Source: Falsigemmobacter faecalis
Lineage (GTDB): Bacteria > Pseudomonadota > Alphaproteobacteria > Rhodobacterales > Rhodobacteraceae
Length of the DNA stretch: 64,000 nt
NCBI RefSeq assembly: GCF_003863335.1
Contig: NZ_RRAZ01000016.1
Coordinates: 1,378 to 65,377, forward strand
Reading direction: 5' to 3'
Shown one piece after another: positions 52,345 to 63,800 of this stretch. The position numbers were made by a program, and so were the translations under genes. How positions within the stretch are numbered: the stretch's first letter is position 1; every line of letters starts with the position of its first letter. The notes under the pieces are model-generated. The model made no database searches. It saw only the letters and a list, made by a program, of their open reading frames with translations, and was not told the origin of the DNA.

Positions 52345-52944
52345 ATGGCCTTCACCCTGCCCGAGCTGCCCTATGCCCACGACGCGCTTGAAGCGCTTGG
52401 CATGTCGAAAGAGACCCTCGAGTTCCACCACGACATCCACCACAAAGCCTATGTCGACAACGGCAATAAGCTGATCGCCGGCACCGAGTGGGAAAACAAA
52501 TCCCTCGAAGAGATCGTCGTCGGCACCTATCAGGCCGGTGCGGTTGCGCAAAACGGCATCTTCAACAATGCCTCGCAGCACTGGAACCACAACCTGTTCT
52601 GGGACGTCATGGGCCCGACCGGCAAAGAGATCCCGGCGAAACTCGCAGAAGCGCTCACCGCCGCTTTCGGCTCGGTTGAGAAGTTCAAAGAGGACTTCGC
52701 GGCTGCCGGTGCCGGTCAGTTCGGTTCGGGCTGGGTCTGGCTGGTGAAAGACAAAGACGGCGCGCTGAAGATCACCAAATCGGAAAACGGCGTGAACCCG
52801 CTGTGCTTTGGTCAGACCGCGCTGCTGGGCTGCGACGTCTGGGAGCACTCCTACTACATCGATTTCCGCAACAAGCGCCCGGCCTATCTGTCGAACTTCC
52901 TCGACAAACTGGTCAACTGGGATGCCGTTGCCGCAAAACTCTGA
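52345..52944 (+). CDS. sodB: Superoxide dismutase, Fe/Mn family (iron type likely)
   Basis: A 199-residue enzyme. Metal ligands are in LEFHHDIHHKAYVDN, SQHWNHNLFWD and DVWEHSYYIDFRN. The FGSGWVWLV segment and NNASQHWNHN fit SodB-type enzymes. It removes superoxide in the cytoplasm. The ATG at 52345 has GGAGAGG upstream. A strong terminator follows. Confidence 0.93.
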   Translation: MAFTLPELPYAHDALEALGMSKETLEFHHDIHHKAYVDNGNKLIAGTEWENKSLEEIVVGTYQAGAVAQNGIFNNASQHWNHNLFWDVMGPTGKEIPAKLAEALTAAFGSVEKFKEDFAAAGAGQFGSGWVWLVKDKDGALKITKSENGVNPLCFGQTALLGCDVWEHSYYIDFRNKRPAYLSNFLDKLVNWDAVAAKL

Positions 52945-52961
52945 TCGCTGTCAGATTTTGG

Positions 52962-52990
52962 AAAAGACCCGCCCTTCCGGCGGGTCTTTT
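52962..52990 (+). terminator. Rho-independent terminator of sodB
   Basis: A 12-base perfect stem AAAAGACCCGCC/GGCGGGTCTTTT with a 5-base loop and a T-run, 18 bases after the stop. Confidence 0.9.
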
Positions 52991-53195
52991 TTATTGCAGA
53001 CCGTCAGGAACCACGGGGGGAACCAGGCTGCGCGGCACTCCCTCTGGCCAGGCCCCCAGATCGCACCCCGATTTTCCCCCGGCAAAGCCGCAGGCCCTTC
53101 CGGAGAAACAGTTTATAAACGCAACCTCATGGAGACTTGCCCGGGGCGGCCGACCCGCTCATAGTTGAGACGGCTTCAGGTTCAGGTAACAGATT

Positions 53196-54458
53196 TTGGC
53201 TTTTCGCTTCATTCACACGGCAGATCTTCACCTTGATGCCCCCTTAAAGGCCATTGCGCTGCGCGATCCGGATCTCGCGCAACAGGTGGGGGTGGCCTCG
53301 CGCCTCGCATTGTCGCGCATCATCGATTTATGCCTTGAGGAACGCGTGGCCTTTCTGCTGATCGCGGGCGATCTCTGGGACGGCACCTATAGCTCCACCC
53401 GCACGCCGCGCTTTTTAAAGCAGGAGCTGATGCGGCTGAACGAGGCGGGGATCGGCTGCTACATCATCAGGGGCAACCACGATGCCCTCGCGCGGCAGAC
53501 CGGAGAGCTGGACCTGCCCGCCAGGACCCATCTCTTTGGCGCGCGCGCCACGACCGCAGAATTTGACTGCGGCGGGCAGCAGGTCGCCATTCACGGCCTG
53601 AGCTTTCGCGAAGCCCATGCCCCCGAAAGCCTGCTGCCGCGCTACCCCGCGCCCAAACCCGGCGCCTTCAATATCGGCCTGATGCACACCAGCCTGAACG
53701 GCAGCCCCGGGCACGACAATTACGCGCCCTGCAGCCTCGCGGATCTTGACGGCCATGGCTTTGACTACTGGGCGCTTGGCCATATTCACCGCCGCAGCGA
53801 ACATCGCGGCCGCGCCACGATCGTCATGCCCGGCATCCCCCAGGGCCGCGATATCGGTGAAGCCGGGGCCGCCTCGGTGACGCTGGTCCATGTGGCCGAC
53901 GACCTCAGCGTGACGCTCGAAGAGCGCTCGGTGGCCTGCCTGCGCTTTGATCGGGTCGAGGTGGACTGCAGCGGGCTGGAGGACTGGAGCGCGCTTCTGA
54001 GCGCCCTGGAAACCGCGATCCGCAGCGCCGCAGACCGCAGCCGCGAAGAGGATCATCTGGTCATCCGCCCCGTTCTGCGCGGTGCCACCCCGCTTGCCTG
54101 GCGGATCAGCCGCGACCTTGACCGGCTGAGCGAAGAGGCCCGCGCCATGGCTGCCGTCGCCGGGATCTGGATCGACAGGCTTGAGCTGCGCACCGCTGAT
54201 CCGCAGGCGGCCCCGGAGGCTGCGGGCAGCCATCTGCCGGCGGAACTGGTGCAGACGGTTCTGACCGAGCTGCCCCGCGATGCGGCCCTTCTGGCCGCGC
54301 TCAGCAGTGCGGCGCAGGATCTGCTGAAGGATCTGCCCTCCGATCTGCGCGATATTTTCGGCGGCGATGAGGCCGACTTCGCCAGGCGCTGCCAGGAGAT
54401 GCTGGCCGAGGGCGCGCCCCTGGTTCTGGCCGGGCTGAGCATGGATGAGGCGACGTGA
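53196..54458 (+). CDS. SbcD/Mre11-like DNA nuclease (YhaO type)
   Basis: A 420-residue metallophosphoesterase with the Mre11/SbcD motif order: HTADLHLDAP, IAGDLWDG, IRGNHDA, GLMHTSL and ALGHIHRR. An accessory C-terminal domain follows. It is the nuclease half of a YhaO-YhaN pair, the bacterial cousins of Mre11-Rad50 that cut and process DNA ends. The start is TTG at 53196. Its stop overlaps the next start (TGATG). The sodB terminator and about 200 bases precede it, so it begins a new operon. Confidence 0.88.
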   Translation: MAFRFIHTADLHLDAPLKAIALRDPDLAQQVGVASRLALSRIIDLCLEERVAFLLIAGDLWDGTYSSTRTPRFLKQELMRLNEAGIGCYIIRGNHDALARQTGELDLPARTHLFGARATTAEFDCGGQQVAIHGLSFREAHAPESLLPRYPAPKPGAFNIGLMHTSLNGSPGHDNYAPCSLADLDGHGFDYWALGHIHRRSEHRGRATIVMPGIPQGRDIGEAGAASVTLVHVADDLSVTLEERSVACLRFDRVEVDCSGLEDWSALLSALETAIRSAADRSREEDHLVIRPVLRGATPLAWRISRDLDRLSEEARAMAAVAGIWIDRLELRTADPQAAPEAAGSHLPAELVQTVLTELPRDAALLAALSSAAQDLLKDLPSDLRDIFGGDEADFARRCQEMLAEGAPLVLAGLSMDEAT

Positions 54459-57400
54459 TGCGGCTCGAACGCCTTGATCTGACGCGCTATGGCCGCTTCA
54501 CCGACCGCAGCCTGAGCTTTCCCCCGCCCGCCCCCGGGGCCGCGGATCTGCACATCCTTTACGGTCCGAACGAGGCCGGGAAATCGACGCTTTTTGCCGC
54601 CTGGCTGGATCTGTTGTTCGGGATCCCCACCCGCACGCGGTATGACTTCCTGCATCCCGGCCCCACCCTGCAGATCGGCGCGCGGCTGTCGCATCCGGGC
54701 GGCACGCTGGAGATCCGACGCCTCAAGCGCAACAGCGCCAGCCTGACCGATCTGCACGGCGCGGCCCTGCCCGAGGCCAGTTTGCAGGCCGCTCTGGGCG
54801 GGCTGGCGCGGGACGGCTATTCGGCGATGTTCTCGCTCGATGACGAGACGCTGGAGCGCGGCGGCGAAAGCATCCTCTCCAGCCGCGGCGATCTGGGGCA
54901 GATGCTCTTTTCGGCCAGCGCCGGGCTGTCGGGGCTGGTCCCACAGCTGGAAACCCTGCGCCAGAGCCTTGATGGTTTTCACCGCAGCGGCAAGCGCAGC
55001 GGCTGGCTTTATGACGCCAAAAAACAGCTCGGAGAGCTGGAGCGGCAGCGCCGTGACCTCGATATCTCAGCCGGCACCCTGCAACGCCTGAGCAAAGAGG
55101 CTCAGGTCAGCGAGCAGGCCTGGCAGGAGGCCCGCGCCCTGCAGGAAGGTCAGGAAAAGGACTTCGACCGGCTGCAGGAACTGGCCGGAACCCTGCCGCT
55201 TCTGGCCCGTCTGGCGCGGCTGCAGGACCACTATGCGCCGCTGCGCGATCTGCCCGAGGCCTCTGACGCGCTGCAGCAGCGGTTTGAGCGCGCCGGGGCG
55301 GAACGCGAAAAGCTGACCAACCGGATCCGGGACCGGGCCCTGCGCCTGCAGGGGCTGGCCGATCAGCGGGCGGACCTCTCGCCCGACCCTCTGGTGCTGG
55401 CGCGCGCGGAAGACATTGAGGCCGCTGAGGCTTTGCGGCCCGAGCATGACAGCGCCCGAAACGATCTGCCCCGCCGCCGCACTGAGGCCGCAGAGGCGCA
55501 GGCGCAGCTTTCCGACATTCTGGCGCAGCTTGGCCAGGCCGGGGCGGACCCGCAGAAAATCAGCCTTGCCCCGGCCCGGATGGCCGCATTGCGCGCGCTT
55601 CTGACCGCGCGCTCGGGGCTGCAGAACAGCGCCGGCACCGCCGCCCTCGAAAGCCGCAGGGCCGCGGATTTTCTGGAGCGTGAGACCGCAAGGCTGGGCG
55701 ATCCGGGCCCCGCAGAGGATGAGGCGGCCCTTGCCGCGCTGGTCTCGCGGCTGCGCAGCCAGGACCCCGCCGATGCCCTGGCCCGCGCTTTGCGCGACCG
55801 CGATCAGGCCCTGAGCCGGGTGGACGCAGCCCTTCTGGCCCTGGCGCCCTGGAGGGGCGATGCCGCAGCGCTGACCGCGCTTGCCCCGCCTGCCGGATGG
55901 CAGATCGCCGACTGGGAAACCACCCTTGAGGCCAGCCGCACCGCCGAGCATGACGCCCGCAGAGACGCCGCCACCCTGCGCGACGACATCAGCCGTCTCG
56001 GGCGCGAGGCCGCGGGCCGCGAGGCCGCTCATGCCGCCAGCGGCGTCACCCTCTCGGATGCCGCCGGGGCAAGGCGGCTGCGCGAAGCGCAATGGGCCGC
56101 ACATCTGAGCGATCTCAATGCCGCAAGCGCGCGCCGCTTTGAGCAGGCGCTGCGCGAGGATGACCGCATCTCGGTCCTGCTGGCCGAAACCATGGCAGAG
56201 GCGCGGCGCGCGGCGCAGGACCAGGCCGCGCTGGCCAGCGCCGAAGCCCGGCTTGAAGCGGCCGAAAGCCGTCTTGAGGCCGCGCTCACCGCACAAAGCG
56301 CCACGACTGAGGCGGTTCAGGCCGCGTCCCGGACGCTTGGTCTGTCGGGCAGCGCGCTGGCCGATCTGAAGTCCTGGCTTGATCTGCGGATCAGGGCTCT
56401 GAGCGAAATCACGGCGCTGCGCGATGCCGAGGCGGGTCTGACCCGCAGCAAAGCCACGCTTGAAGCCGCCGCACAACTGCTCAGGGCTGCGCTTGGGGCC
56501 CAGGCCGAAGCACCTCTGCAGGCTTTTGAGCTGCTGCTCGCCACCGCCGTGGCCCGGATCGAAGCCTCTGAGCGGCGGCGTGAAGCGCGCCAGCATCTCA
56601 CCACCCTGGCCGCCGATCTGCGCGAACGCAGGCAGGCAGAGGCTGATGCGGCCCACGCCTTCAGCACATGGCGCAGTGACTGGAGCACGGCCACGCGCGA
56701 CACCCTGCTGGCGGCCTTTTGTGACGATGATCCGGCGCTGAGTTCGGTGCTCGATCTGCTCGATCAGCTCAGCGTCACTGCGCAGAAAGCCCATAGTCTG
56801 CAGGACCGTGTTGCCAAGATGGAGGCGAATTGTCAGCGCTTTTCAGAGGCGAAATCCGCAGCTCTTGCGGCCCTGGAGATGGCACAGGACCAGCCCTGGA
56901 GCGATGTGCTGCAGCGCCTGCGCCGCGCGCAGGACGCCGCGCGCGATCACGACAGTCTGGACGGGCAGATCGCCAGAGAAGGCCAGGATGAGGCTCAGGA
57001 CCAGCGCGCCCTCGCCGCCTGTGCTGAGGAGATCGCCGGGATCGGCACTCTGCTGGGCTGGACTGAGAGTGAGAGTGAAGCTGAGGTTGCGGGCAGCCTT
57101 GCAGATCACCTCCGCAAGTGCCGCGAGGCCGCGGGTCTGCGCCTTGAGATCGACGAGCTGCAAAAAGAACTGCGCGACCGCCCTGCCCCCGCGGCAGAGG
57201 AAACGCCCGATGCCGTGCGCCAGCGCCTTCTCGATCTCAGAGCCGCGCTGTTCATTTCACGCGCCGGGACAGAAAGCCGCCTGACCAGCCACCTTGAGGC
57301 GAAAAGCAAAGCAGAGGCCGTGGGCGGCGACGATCAACTGGCGCGCATCGCGGCCGAGCGCGAGAACCTTTTGCTGGAACTGCGCGAAAAGGCGACCGCG

Positions 57401-57868
57401 CATCTGACGCAGAAGTTCGGGCTGATCGCCTTTGAAGCGGGGCTGCGCCGCTACCGCGATCAGCACCGCAGCACCATGATGACCCGCGCCTCAGAGGCCT
57501 TCAGCCGCCTCAGCCGGGGCGCCTACAGCGGCCTTGCCGCCCAGCCCGACGGCGCGCAGGAGGTGCTGGTCGCACTTTCCGCAGCCGGGGGGGCAAAGCT
57601 GGCCGCAGATCTTTCCAAGGGCGCGCGGTTTCAGCTTTATCTCGCCCTGCGCATCGCCGGGTATCATGAGCTGGCACAAAGCCGCAGCACGGTGCCCTTC
57701 ATCGCCGATGACATTATGGAGACCTTCGACGACGACCGCTCCGGCGCCGCTTTCACGCTGCTCGCCGATATGTCGCGCGTTGGCCAGGTGATCTATCTGA
57801 CCCACCACCGCCACCTTTGCGACATCGCAAAGTCGGCTTGTCCGGATGCAAATATCATAGAGCTGTAG
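54458..57868 (+). CDS. Rad50/SbcC-like AAA ATPase (YhaN type)
   Basis: An 1136-residue SMC-like ATPase. Walker A is GPNEAGKST at 36-44, followed by the YhaN-type N-terminal block (LFGIPTRTRYDFLHP). Long Ala/Glu/Arg-rich coiled-coil arms span about 190-980. The C-terminal half-site has LSKGARFQLYLALR (signature) and VPFIADDIMETFDD (Walker B with D-loop), then the H-loop YLTHH. No CxxC zinc hook is seen at the arm apex. It is coupled by TGATG to the nuclease gene and followed after 15 bases by the helicase gene. Confidence 0.9.
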   Translation: MRLERLDLTRYGRFTDRSLSFPPPAPGAADLHILYGPNEAGKSTLFAAWLDLLFGIPTRTRYDFLHPGPTLQIGARLSHPGGTLEIRRLKRNSASLTDLHGAALPEASLQAALGGLARDGYSAMFSLDDETLERGGESILSSRGDLGQMLFSASAGLSGLVPQLETLRQSLDGFHRSGKRSGWLYDAKKQLGELERQRRDLDISAGTLQRLSKEAQVSEQAWQEARALQEGQEKDFDRLQELAGTLPLLARLARLQDHYAPLRDLPEASDALQQRFERAGAEREKLTNRIRDRALRLQGLADQRADLSPDPLVLARAEDIEAAEALRPEHDSARNDLPRRRTEAAEAQAQLSDILAQLGQAGADPQKISLAPARMAALRALLTARSGLQNSAGTAALESRRAADFLERETARLGDPGPAEDEAALAALVSRLRSQDPADALARALRDRDQALSRVDAALLALAPWRGDAAALTALAPPAGWQIADWETTLEASRTAEHDARRDAATLRDDISRLGREAAGREAAHAASGVTLSDAAGARRLREAQWAAHLSDLNAASARRFEQALREDDRISVLLAETMAEARRAAQDQAALASAEARLEAAESRLEAALTAQSATTEAVQAASRTLGLSGSALADLKSWLDLRIRALSEITALRDAEAGLTRSKATLEAAAQLLRAALGAQAEAPLQAFELLLATAVARIEASERRREARQHLTTLAADLRERRQAEADAAHAFSTWRSDWSTATRDTLLAAFCDDDPALSSVLDLLDQLSVTAQKAHSLQDRVAKMEANCQRFSEAKSAALAALEMAQDQPWSDVLQRLRRAQDAARDHDSLDGQIAREGQDEAQDQRALAACAEEIAGIGTLLGWTESESEAEVAGSLADHLRKCREAAGLRLEIDELQKELRDRPAPAAEETPDAVRQRLLDLRAALFISRAGTESRLTSHLEAKSKAEAVGGDDQLARIAAERENLLLELREKATAHLTQKFGLIAFEAGLRRYRDQHRSTMMTRASEAFSRLSRGAYSGLAAQPDGAQEVLVALSAAGGAKLAADLSKGARFQLYLALRIAGYHELAQSRSTVPFIADDIMETFDDDRSGAAFTLLADMSRVGQVIYLTHHRHLCDIAKSACPDANIIEL

Positions 57869-57883
57869 CCGCAAAGAGAGACC

Positions 57884-60800
57884 ATGATGCCCGATGATCT
57901 GCACGCCATCGCCCGGGCCGACACCCCCGGCCTGATCCTGCATCCCGTCCTCGCGACAAAGGTCAATTTTGCCACCGCCCAGAACGGCGTGGCGGTCATT
58001 AAGCGTCTCTCAATCGAAAACCCCGGCCCCGATCCGGTCGCCGGCCTGCGCCTCACGCTAACGGCAAGCCCCGCGATCTTTCGCGAAAAGACCTGGACAA
58101 TCGACCGGATCGCGGCGGGCACCACGCTCAATCTGAGTGACCTTGAAACCCCGCTCGACAATGCCCTCCTCGGCGGGCTCGATGAGGCGGAGATCGGCCA
58201 GATCGCCTTTCGCCTCAGCGCGGCGGGTCTGGAGGAAGTGACCGCCCCCCACCCCATTGAGATGCTGGCGCGCGACGAATGGGGCGGGCTGGCCGAGATG
58301 GATAATATTCTCGCGGCCTTCGTCTCTCCCAATCAGCCCATGGTCGCCCGCCTTCTGAAAGAGGCATCACAGCTTCTGGAGGCCGCAGGCCAGTCCGGCG
58401 CGATGAGCGGCTATCAGTCGAAAGATCCGCTGCGGGTCTGGATGATGGCGGGCGCAATCTGGTCGGCGGCGACCGGGCTGGGGCTGACCTATGCCGTGCC
58501 CCCCGCCTCTTTTGAACGCAACGGACAAAAGGTTCGCGACCCGGACCGGATCGTCTCGGAAGGACTGGCCACCTGCCTCGACAGCACCCTGCTGCTGGCC
58601 GCCGCTTTTGAAGCTGCCGGTCTGAACACCGCGGTCCTGTTCTCACAGGGCCATGCCTGGGTGGGTGTCTGGCTGGTGCAGAAAGATTTCGGCCGCCTCG
58701 TTGAGCCGGATGTGGTCACCGTCCGCAAAGCGGTCGTGGCGCGCGAATTCGTGACGCTGGAGACGACGCTTTTGACAAAGCGCCCTGGCATCGGCTTTGA
58801 AGAGGCGGTGCAGACCGGCCGCGATCACCTGTCTGAGGCGCGGGAGAGTGAATTCATTCAGCTGGTGGATATCAACCGCGCCCGGGCGGCCCGCATCCGC
58901 CCGCTCGCCAGTCACCGCGCCCAGGAGAGCGCCGCGACCGGGCAGATCAGCGCCGCGCCTGCCGCTTTGCCACGCCCGCTGGATCTGGGGCTGCTGCCGG
59001 GGGAAATGGTGGATGAGACCCCCGCCACCCCGCTTGGCCGGGTGGAGCGCTGGCAGCGCAAACTGCTGGATCTCTCGCTCGGCAACCGCCTGCTGAATTT
59101 CAAAGATACCCGGGGCGCGATCGCCATGGTCTGCCCGGATATTTCCGCAACCGAAGACCGTCTTGCCAATGGCGAGACCTTCCGGCTGCTGGCGCTGAAA
59201 GATGAGAACGCGGTCTCGGGCCGCGATGTGCCCGCCGAAGAGGCCCGGCAGATTGAGCAGGCGCTGGCGCGCGATGCTCTGGCACGCGGGCAGATCCCGG
59301 TGCCGCTGACCGCCCGCGAGATGATCAACCGGCTGACTGAGCTTTACCGCAAAGCCCGCAGCGATCTGGCAGAGGGCGGCACCAACACCCTCTTTCTTGC
59401 CGTCGGATTTCTGCGCTGGAAGCGCACCGGGGGGGACAGCCGGTCTTACCGCGCGCCGCTGCTGCTGCTGCCGGTGCGGCTTGAGCGGCGCTCGGCGCAG
59501 TCGGAATTCCGCCTGAGCCAGCTGGAAGATGAGGTGCGGATCAACTCGACCCTGCTGGAGATGCTGAAGCGCGATTTTGAACTGCGCCTGCCGGAGCTGG
59601 AGGGCGAGTTGCCGCGTGACGCCAGCGGGCTTGATATCGCCCGCATCATGGAGATCCTGCGCCAGCGGGTGCGCGATGTCGCGGGCTTTGAGATCGTTGA
59701 GGAATTCGCCCTCTCCACCTTTTCATTCGCGAAATATCTGATGTGGAAAGATCTGGTCGACCGCACGGGCTCGCTGCGCGAAAGCCCCATGGTCGCCCAT
59801 CTGATCGACACCCCCGCCGAGGCTTTTGCCGGGGCCGGGACCGCCATGCCGCGCCCCTCAGATATCGACCGCAAACATGCGCCGGGCGATCTTCTGGCGC
59901 CGCTTCCCGCCGACAGCTCGCAACTCGCCGCTGTGCTCGCGGCGGCTGCGGGGCGGGATTTCGTGCTGATCGGCCCGCCCGGCACCGGCAAAAGCCAGAC
60001 CATCACCAATATCATCGCAGACCAGCTGGGCCGCGGCCGGACGGTCCTTTTTGTGGCCGAAAAATCCGCCGCCCTTGATGTCGTGCACCGCCGTCTTGAG
60101 CGGCACGGGCTGGGCCATGCGGTGCTGGAGCTGCATTCCAATAAAGCCGACCGCAAAAGCGTGCTGACGCAGCTTGGCCGCTCCTGGGACCGCGCCACCT
60201 CGGCTCAGGCCGAGGACTGGATCCGGGTCTCAGAGGATCTTCGGCTGACCCGCGATCAGCTGAACGCCTATGTCGACGCGCTGCACCGCCCCGGCACCCA
60301 GGGCTTCAGCGTCTATCAGGCCATCGGCCGCTGCGCCGGACCCGCGCCGGGCTTTGCGCTGCGCTTTGAGAACAAAGACTGCCATGATCCGGCGGGCTGG
60401 CACCGGCTGTGCAACCTGGCCCGGGAGCTTGGTGAAAGGCACCGCATCGTCGCCGACCTCGATCAGGGCGGGCCGCTGTCGCTGCTCGATCAGGGCGAGT
60501 GGTCCTTTGGCTGGCAGGACCGCTGTCTGGCCGCCGCCCGGGCTTTGCGGGAGGCGCGCCAAAGTGCGGCGGATGCGCTTCAGGCGCTGGCCACAGGGCT
60601 GGGCCTGTCGTCGGGTCCCGCAGCAGAGGCGGATGCCGCGGCGGCCCTGACATGGCTGGCAGAGCAGCGGCTGAACCGGCCGGGCATTGCGCCTGAGGCC
60701 CTGAAGGATCCGGCAGCCGCAACCGCCGCCCTCGACGGTCTGACAAACGGGCTGGAGCGCGCGGCCCAGGCGCGGGCCGCGCTCGCAGCGCAGTATCCTG

Positions 60801-63800
60801 ATGAGGGGCTGGACGGGATGCCGCTCGACGCGCTGGAGCTGCAGTGGCGTGAGGCGCAGAGCCGATCCTGGCCCTTTGCCGGAATGGCACAGAAAAAGCT
60901 GCGCCGCCTGTTGCAAAGCTACGCCCTGTCAGGGACCTGCGAGCCGACAAGCGATCTGGCCGCGCTGAAAAAGCTGCTGCAGGCGCGCCGGGACATCGCA
61001 GCCTCGCCGCTGCGTCCGCTGCCGGGGTTTGCACAGGAGGCGAGCGATATCGCCCGCCTGCGCTCAGAACTGGAGGCCGCTGCAGAGTTCCTGGCGCTAG
61101 AGCGCCATCTGCGCGCCGCCGGTCTGCCCGAGACCCTGCCTGAGACCTACCGCGGAGAGCTGTCGCGCGCCTCGGGCGGTCTCTTCGCCCCGCTTTTGCA
61201 GGCGGTCAGCCAGACCGCCCAAGCCGCAGCCGCAGCCCAGGCGGACTTCACAGCGACCGGCGGCGCCCCGGCGCAGGGCCGCGAAGATCTGCTGAGCGGG
61301 CTGGAGCCGCTGCAGCACCGCTTTGGCGACTGGCTGAAATGGCGCAGCTCGCGCGCAAAAGCCATCGGCGCGGGCCTTCAGCCCCTCGTGCTGGCCCTTG
61401 AGGACGGGCAGCCCCTGGCCGATACCACCCGCGCCTTTGAGCAGGCCTATATGGGCTGGTGGCTGCGCCTTGCGATGGACGCCGAACCCATGCTGCGCGG
61501 CTTTGCGCATTGGCAGCATGACGCCCTGATCCGCCGGTTCCGCGAGCTTGATGATGCCCTGGCCGGTCTCGCCTCGGGAGAGGTGATGCGGCGGCTGGGC
61601 AATGATCTGCCGCTGCGCGATTCCGTGCCGCGCGCCTCTGAGCTGGGCGGCCTGCGCCATCAGCTTGGCCTGCAGCGGCCCACTAAAGCGATCCGCACGC
61701 TGATCGGCGATATGCCGGGAAGTTTCACAAAACTTGCCCCCTGTGTGCTCATGTCGCCGCTGTCGGTGGCGCAATATCTTCCCGCCGGTCAGGCGCAGTT
61801 TGATCTGGTGATCTTTGATGAGGCCTCGCAGATCTCCACCTGGGATGCGATCGGCGCGATTGCGCGCGGGCGGCAGGCCATCATCGTCGGAGACCCAAAG
61901 CAGCTGCCGCCGACGAATTTCTTTGGCCGCAGCGACGAGGGCGCGGAGGACGGCGCAGAGATCGCCGAGTATGAAAAGGACATGCCCTCGATCCTCGATG
62001 AGGTGGCCGCCGCGGGCATTCCGACCCATCGGCTGAACTGGCACTACCGCAGCCGCGATGAGGCGCTGATCGCCTTTTCAAACCATTTTTACTACGATGG
62101 CGGGCTGGTGACCTTCCCCTCCCCTCTCTCCGGCAGCGAGGCGGTCCGGCTGCACCGGGTTCAGGGCGTCTATCAGCGGGCAAAGGGCTCCACCAACCCA
62201 GAGGAGGCGCGGGCGATCACCGCCTTCATCCGCAAACGCCTCGAAGCCTGGCTGAAGCGGCCCGAGGCGGCGCGCCCCACCCTCGGCGTCATCACCTTTA
62301 ACGTGCAGCAGCAAGGGCTTATCCTTGATCTTCTGGACGCGGAGCGAAAGGCCAACCCCGCGCTTGAGTGGTTCTTCTCAGATGATCGTGAAGAGCCTTT
62401 GATCGTCAAAAACCTTGAGAATATTCAGGGCGATGAGCGCGATGTCATGCTGTTTTCGATCACCTTCGGCCCGGATCAGGCCGGGAAGATCACCATGAAT
62501 TTTGGCGCCATGAACAAAGACGGCGGCGAAAAACGCCTCAATGTGGCCGTGACCCGCGCGCGGGCAGAGCTGCATGTGTTCGCCTCGCTCAGCGCCGATC
62601 AGATCGACACCAGCCGCACAGCGGCGCGGGGGGTTGCGGACCTCAAAGCTTTCCTCGACTTTGCAGCCCGGGGCAGCGTGGCGCTTGCGGCGCAGGATAG
62701 CGGCTCCGCCGGCCCCGCGGATTCGCCTTTCGAAGAGGCCGTCAGAGAGGCTCTGCGCGCGAAAGGCTGGGACGTTCACAGCCAGATCGGCGTTTCGGGG
62801 TTTCGGATCGATCTCGGCGTGCGGCACCCGGATCACGCCGGCGCCTGGCTGGCCGGCGTGGAATGCGATGGGGCGCGCTATCACTCCTCAGCGACCGCGC
62901 GCGACCGCGACCGCATCCGCCAGGCGGTGCTGGAGGGGCTGGGCTGGACCATCCTGCGGATCTGGTCGACCGACTGGTTCCGCGCCCCTGAGGCCACGCT
63001 TCAGCGGGTCTGTGACCGCCTCGCGGAATGTCTGACGGCAGACCGCGCAACCCGCGCAGCCGCCGCAGCCTCTGAGGCAGAAAGCGCCGTTCCTGACTCC
63101 CCGGCCGCATCCGAGGCTGACACCCTGTCTCCGCCGCTTCAGCCAGAGCGTGCGTCCCAGGCCCCCGCCAGAGAATCTGAGGTGGAAAGCGCCGCCCCGG
63201 ACCTCCCGAAAGCCTCGCCGGCATCCGAGGCCGAGACCCTGTCTCCGCCGCCTCAGCCAGAGCGCGCAGCCCACGCCTCCGCCAGGGAAGCTGAGGCGGA
63301 AAACTCCGCCCCTGACCTCCCGAAAGCCTCGCCCGCATCCGGGGCCGATACCCTGTCTCCCCCGCTTCGGCCAAAGCGCGCAGCCCACGCCTCCGCCAGG
63401 GAAGCTGAGGTGGAAAGCGCCGCCGCTGACATCCCGACAGCCCCGCCCCCGTCCGAGGCCGGGGACGGCACCCCTGCCCTCGCTCATTGCGGTCCGTCAG
63501 GGCCCGAGGGCGGATCTGTCCCGCCGGGGACTGCGGCCCTTTCTGATGGCGAAGTCCACCCGGCGCCGATCCCTGAGCCGGAGCGTTTCTTTGATGCCGC
63601 CTATACGCCGCAGCTGACAGCGCTGATGGCCGCGGTTGTCGCCTCACAGGGACCACTCCCGGAAGCGACGCTCGCGCGCAAAATCTCGCAGCTTCACGGC
63701 TGGCAGCGCACCGGGGCGCGCATTCAGGCGCGCATTGCCTCTCTGCAGGGGGTTTTTGACACCAGCGATGAGGGAGGGGCCGCCTTTTTGTGGACCCCTG

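Noticed and set aside
55067-56794. A 575-codon open frame on the minus strand opposite yhaN.
   Set aside because: Gly/Arg-rich shadow frame with no motif. The plus strand encodes the recognisable ATPase.
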